This document shows, one piece after another, positions 56,465 to 57,837 of a stretch of 57,837 nucleotides of DNA (the first letter of the stretch is position 1; each line of letters begins with the position of its first letter). A program made the position numbers and the translations under genes. Below the pieces are notes generated by a model. The model made no database searches, had not been told where the DNA came from, and was given only the letters and a program-made list of their open reading frames with translations. This DNA is from Methylococcales bacterium (lineage in GTDB: Bacteria > Pseudomonadota > Gammaproteobacteria > Methylococcales > Methylomonadaceae), in assembly GCA_028712795.1 (NCBI GenBank), contig JAQTPT010000020.1, positions 1 through 57,837 on the forward strand, in the 5' to 3' direction.

Positions 56465-57085
56465 ATGACTTTTTCTTCATCACAGCAAATTGTTCTTGCC
56501 AGCGGCAATTTAGGCAAAATTAAAGAAATTCAGGCGATTCTTGCCGGACATCCCATTGTTCCGCAGTCGGCGTTTAATGTTGCTGAAGCGGAGGAAACCG
56601 GCTCCACTTTTGTAGAAAATGCCATCATCAAAGCCAGGAATGCAGCTTTGCGCTGCAAATTACCTTCCATAGCTGATGATTCCGGTTTGGTTGTGGATGC
56701 CTTAAACGGTGCGCCGGGCGTGATTTCTGCACGTTATGCAGGTGTTGGCGCCAGCGATCAGGAAAATGTCGATAAATTGCTGGAGGAACTTGAAGGCGTA
56801 CCTGACGAGCATCGTAGCGCTCGGTTTATCTGCGTCTTGGTATTTATGGAACATGCCAGTGATCCTTTTCCGGTCATTGCACAAGGGGTTTGGGAAGGCA
56901 AAATTTTACATCATGCCGCCGGCACTAATGGTTTTGGTTATGATCCCGTATTTTGGGTGCCGGAACATAATTGCGCGTCGGCAGAATTACCGGCTGCCGT
57001 CAAAAACTCCTTAAGCCATAGAGGCCAAGCATTGCGAAGTTTAACGCAGTTAATTAAGGCCCGGGAGTTATCATGGCAGGAGTGA
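56465..57085 (+). CDS. rdgB: XTP/dITP diphosphatase (RdgB/HAM1)
   Basis: A 206-residue house-cleaning enzyme that hydrolyses dITP and XTP to keep damaged purines out of DNA. 'IVLASGNLGKIKEIQAIL' at the N-terminus, 'ETGSTFVENAIIKARNAA', 'SIADDSGLVVDALNGAPGVISARYAG' and 'AGTNGFGYDPVFWVPE' form the nucleotide and Mg sites; 'KNSLSHRGQALRSL' closes the fold. Forms an rph-rdgB unit with the next gene 42 bp downstream, a common arrangement. Confidence 0.96.
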   Translation: MTFSSSQQIVLASGNLGKIKEIQAILAGHPIVPQSAFNVAEAEETGSTFVENAIIKARNAALRCKLPSIADDSGLVVDALNGAPGVISARYAGVGASDQENVDKLLEELEGVPDEHRSARFICVLVFMEHASDPFPVIAQGVWEGKILHHAAGTNGFGYDPVFWVPEHNCASAELPAAVKNSLSHRGQALRSLTQLIKARELSWQE

Positions 57086-57127
57086 ATGATTATCCGCCCC
57101 TTACGGCTGCCATATAATTTTATTTAT

Positions 57128-57837
57128 GAACGCATTCCTTCCTATCGCCCTTCAGTTTGCCAAAACTATTAAAGGGATATCCCCGCTGGGCAATGGCCTG
57201 ATCAATGATACGTTTCTGGTCGCAACAGAATCATCGCACTTTGTCCTGCAGCGAATAAACCGCACCGTTTTTCCAGAACCCGGACAGATTATGGAAAATC
57301 TGATAATGCTTAACCGCCATCTTGAACAAAAGTCCGGCACAAATGCAAAGCTTAAAATTCCGGCGCTTTTAAAAGCCACAACTGGCCATAATTTTTATCT
57401 GGATGAAAATGGCGATTACTGGCGTGCTTTAAGCTTTATAGCAAATACTGAAAGCCTGGAGACGCTAACGGCAATGAGCCAGGCTGAGCAGACGGGCTTT
57501 GCCTTGGGGCATTTCCATCGCTTAGTCAGCGATCTTGATCCTTTACTCTTGCATGATACCTTGCCGGGGTTTCATATTGCCCCCGGCTATTTAAGCCATT
57601 ATCATGAGGTTTTAACGCAAGCTCCCAGACAACTGGCGACTGAAAGCCTTTTTTGCGCAGCGTTTATTGCAAAATTTCAACACATCGCCGATGATCTGGA
57701 AGAAGCTAAGCGGCAGGGGTTGCTGTCATTACGGGTTATCCATGGCGACCCTAAATTAAATAATTTTCTTTTTGATAAAAAAAGCAAAAAAATCGTCAGC
57801 ATCATCGATCTGGACACGGTCAAGCCGGGTTTGGTGC
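57128..57837 (+). CDS. Phosphotransferase-fold (APH/choline kinase-like) protein, partial
   Basis: The first 236 codons of a kinase-like protein that runs past the window end. 'LGNGLINDTFLVATESSHFVLQRIN' is the N-lobe, and 'VIHGDPKLNNFLFDKKSKKIVSIIDLDTVKPG' has the Brenner HGDxxxxN loop and the IDLD metal site. Similar proteins in proteobacteria next to rdgB or nucleotide-sugar genes are annotated as aminoglycoside phosphotransferase or N-acetylhexosamine 1-kinase family; the latter start pattern fits well. Substrate not certain. Confidence 0.85.

Overview
The window is a gammaproteobacterial chromosome segment. The housekeeping genes (yicC, rph, rdgB, miaA, sucCD), the type I-F CRISPR repeat and the mix of heavy-metal RND pumps, YfdX and bufferin-type genes would suit a methanotroph of the order Methylococcales. 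No diagnostic gene (pmo, mxa) is present, so that placement is only a guess. I saw no rRNA or tRNA gene.

Layout. (1) 1-348: leader and a four-repeat type I-F CRISPR array; no cas genes are in the window. (2) 444-15.9 kb: a Tim44-like protein, then two convergent CzcCBA/CusCBA-type efflux operons. The plus-strand pump has a CusA-like TM4 motif and ends in a DUF3240 protein. The minus-strand pump has a divalent-type DFG...D motif and is followed by a PII-like protein and a porin. (3) 16-20.8 kb: YfdX, a YebC/YeeN-type regulator, and three small stress-type enzymes (AhpD-like, PPOX-like, DUF1348). (4) 21-23 kb: a solitary AIPR abortive-infection gene bracketed by short repeats. (5) 23.2-33.4 kb: the most interesting part. 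A sigma-54 activator gene sits between two divergent operons. Each operon has a near-perfect -24/-12 promoter and a copy of the same ~38-bp palindromic upstream site, and in both the palindrome centre lies 108 bp from the first G of the -24 element. The left operon is lactonase-like (broken)-dsrE-msrP-msrQ-FMN reductase. The right operon is a bufferin cluster (bufA1-bufB-bufC-doxX) followed by a broken SDR and a broken DUF1223 gene. I read this as one regulon joining periplasmic methionine-sulfoxide repair to copper-buffering peptide production.

(6) 33.4-36.9 kb: an SDR, an AhpD-like remnant next to a LysR regulator, an istB remnant, a MOSC protein and a transposase remnant. (7) 37.2-45.4 kb: a compact defence operon hsdR-antitoxin-vapC-hsdS-DUF262/DUF1524-hsdM, with a possible Sir2 scrap downstream. 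(8) 45.8-50.5 kb: asparaginase, sucCD and miaA. (9) 51-54.5 kb: a degenerate OmpR-type regulator with an internal tandem duplication, then wreckage of IS21-, IS1634- and integrase-type elements. (10) 54.7 kb to the end: yicC divergent from rph-rdgB and a partial phosphotransferase-fold kinase.

Several genes in regions 5-6 carry single nonsense or frameshift lesions. These may be real decay or assembly errors; raw reads would decide. All functional calls come from motif recognition by eye; no database search was run.
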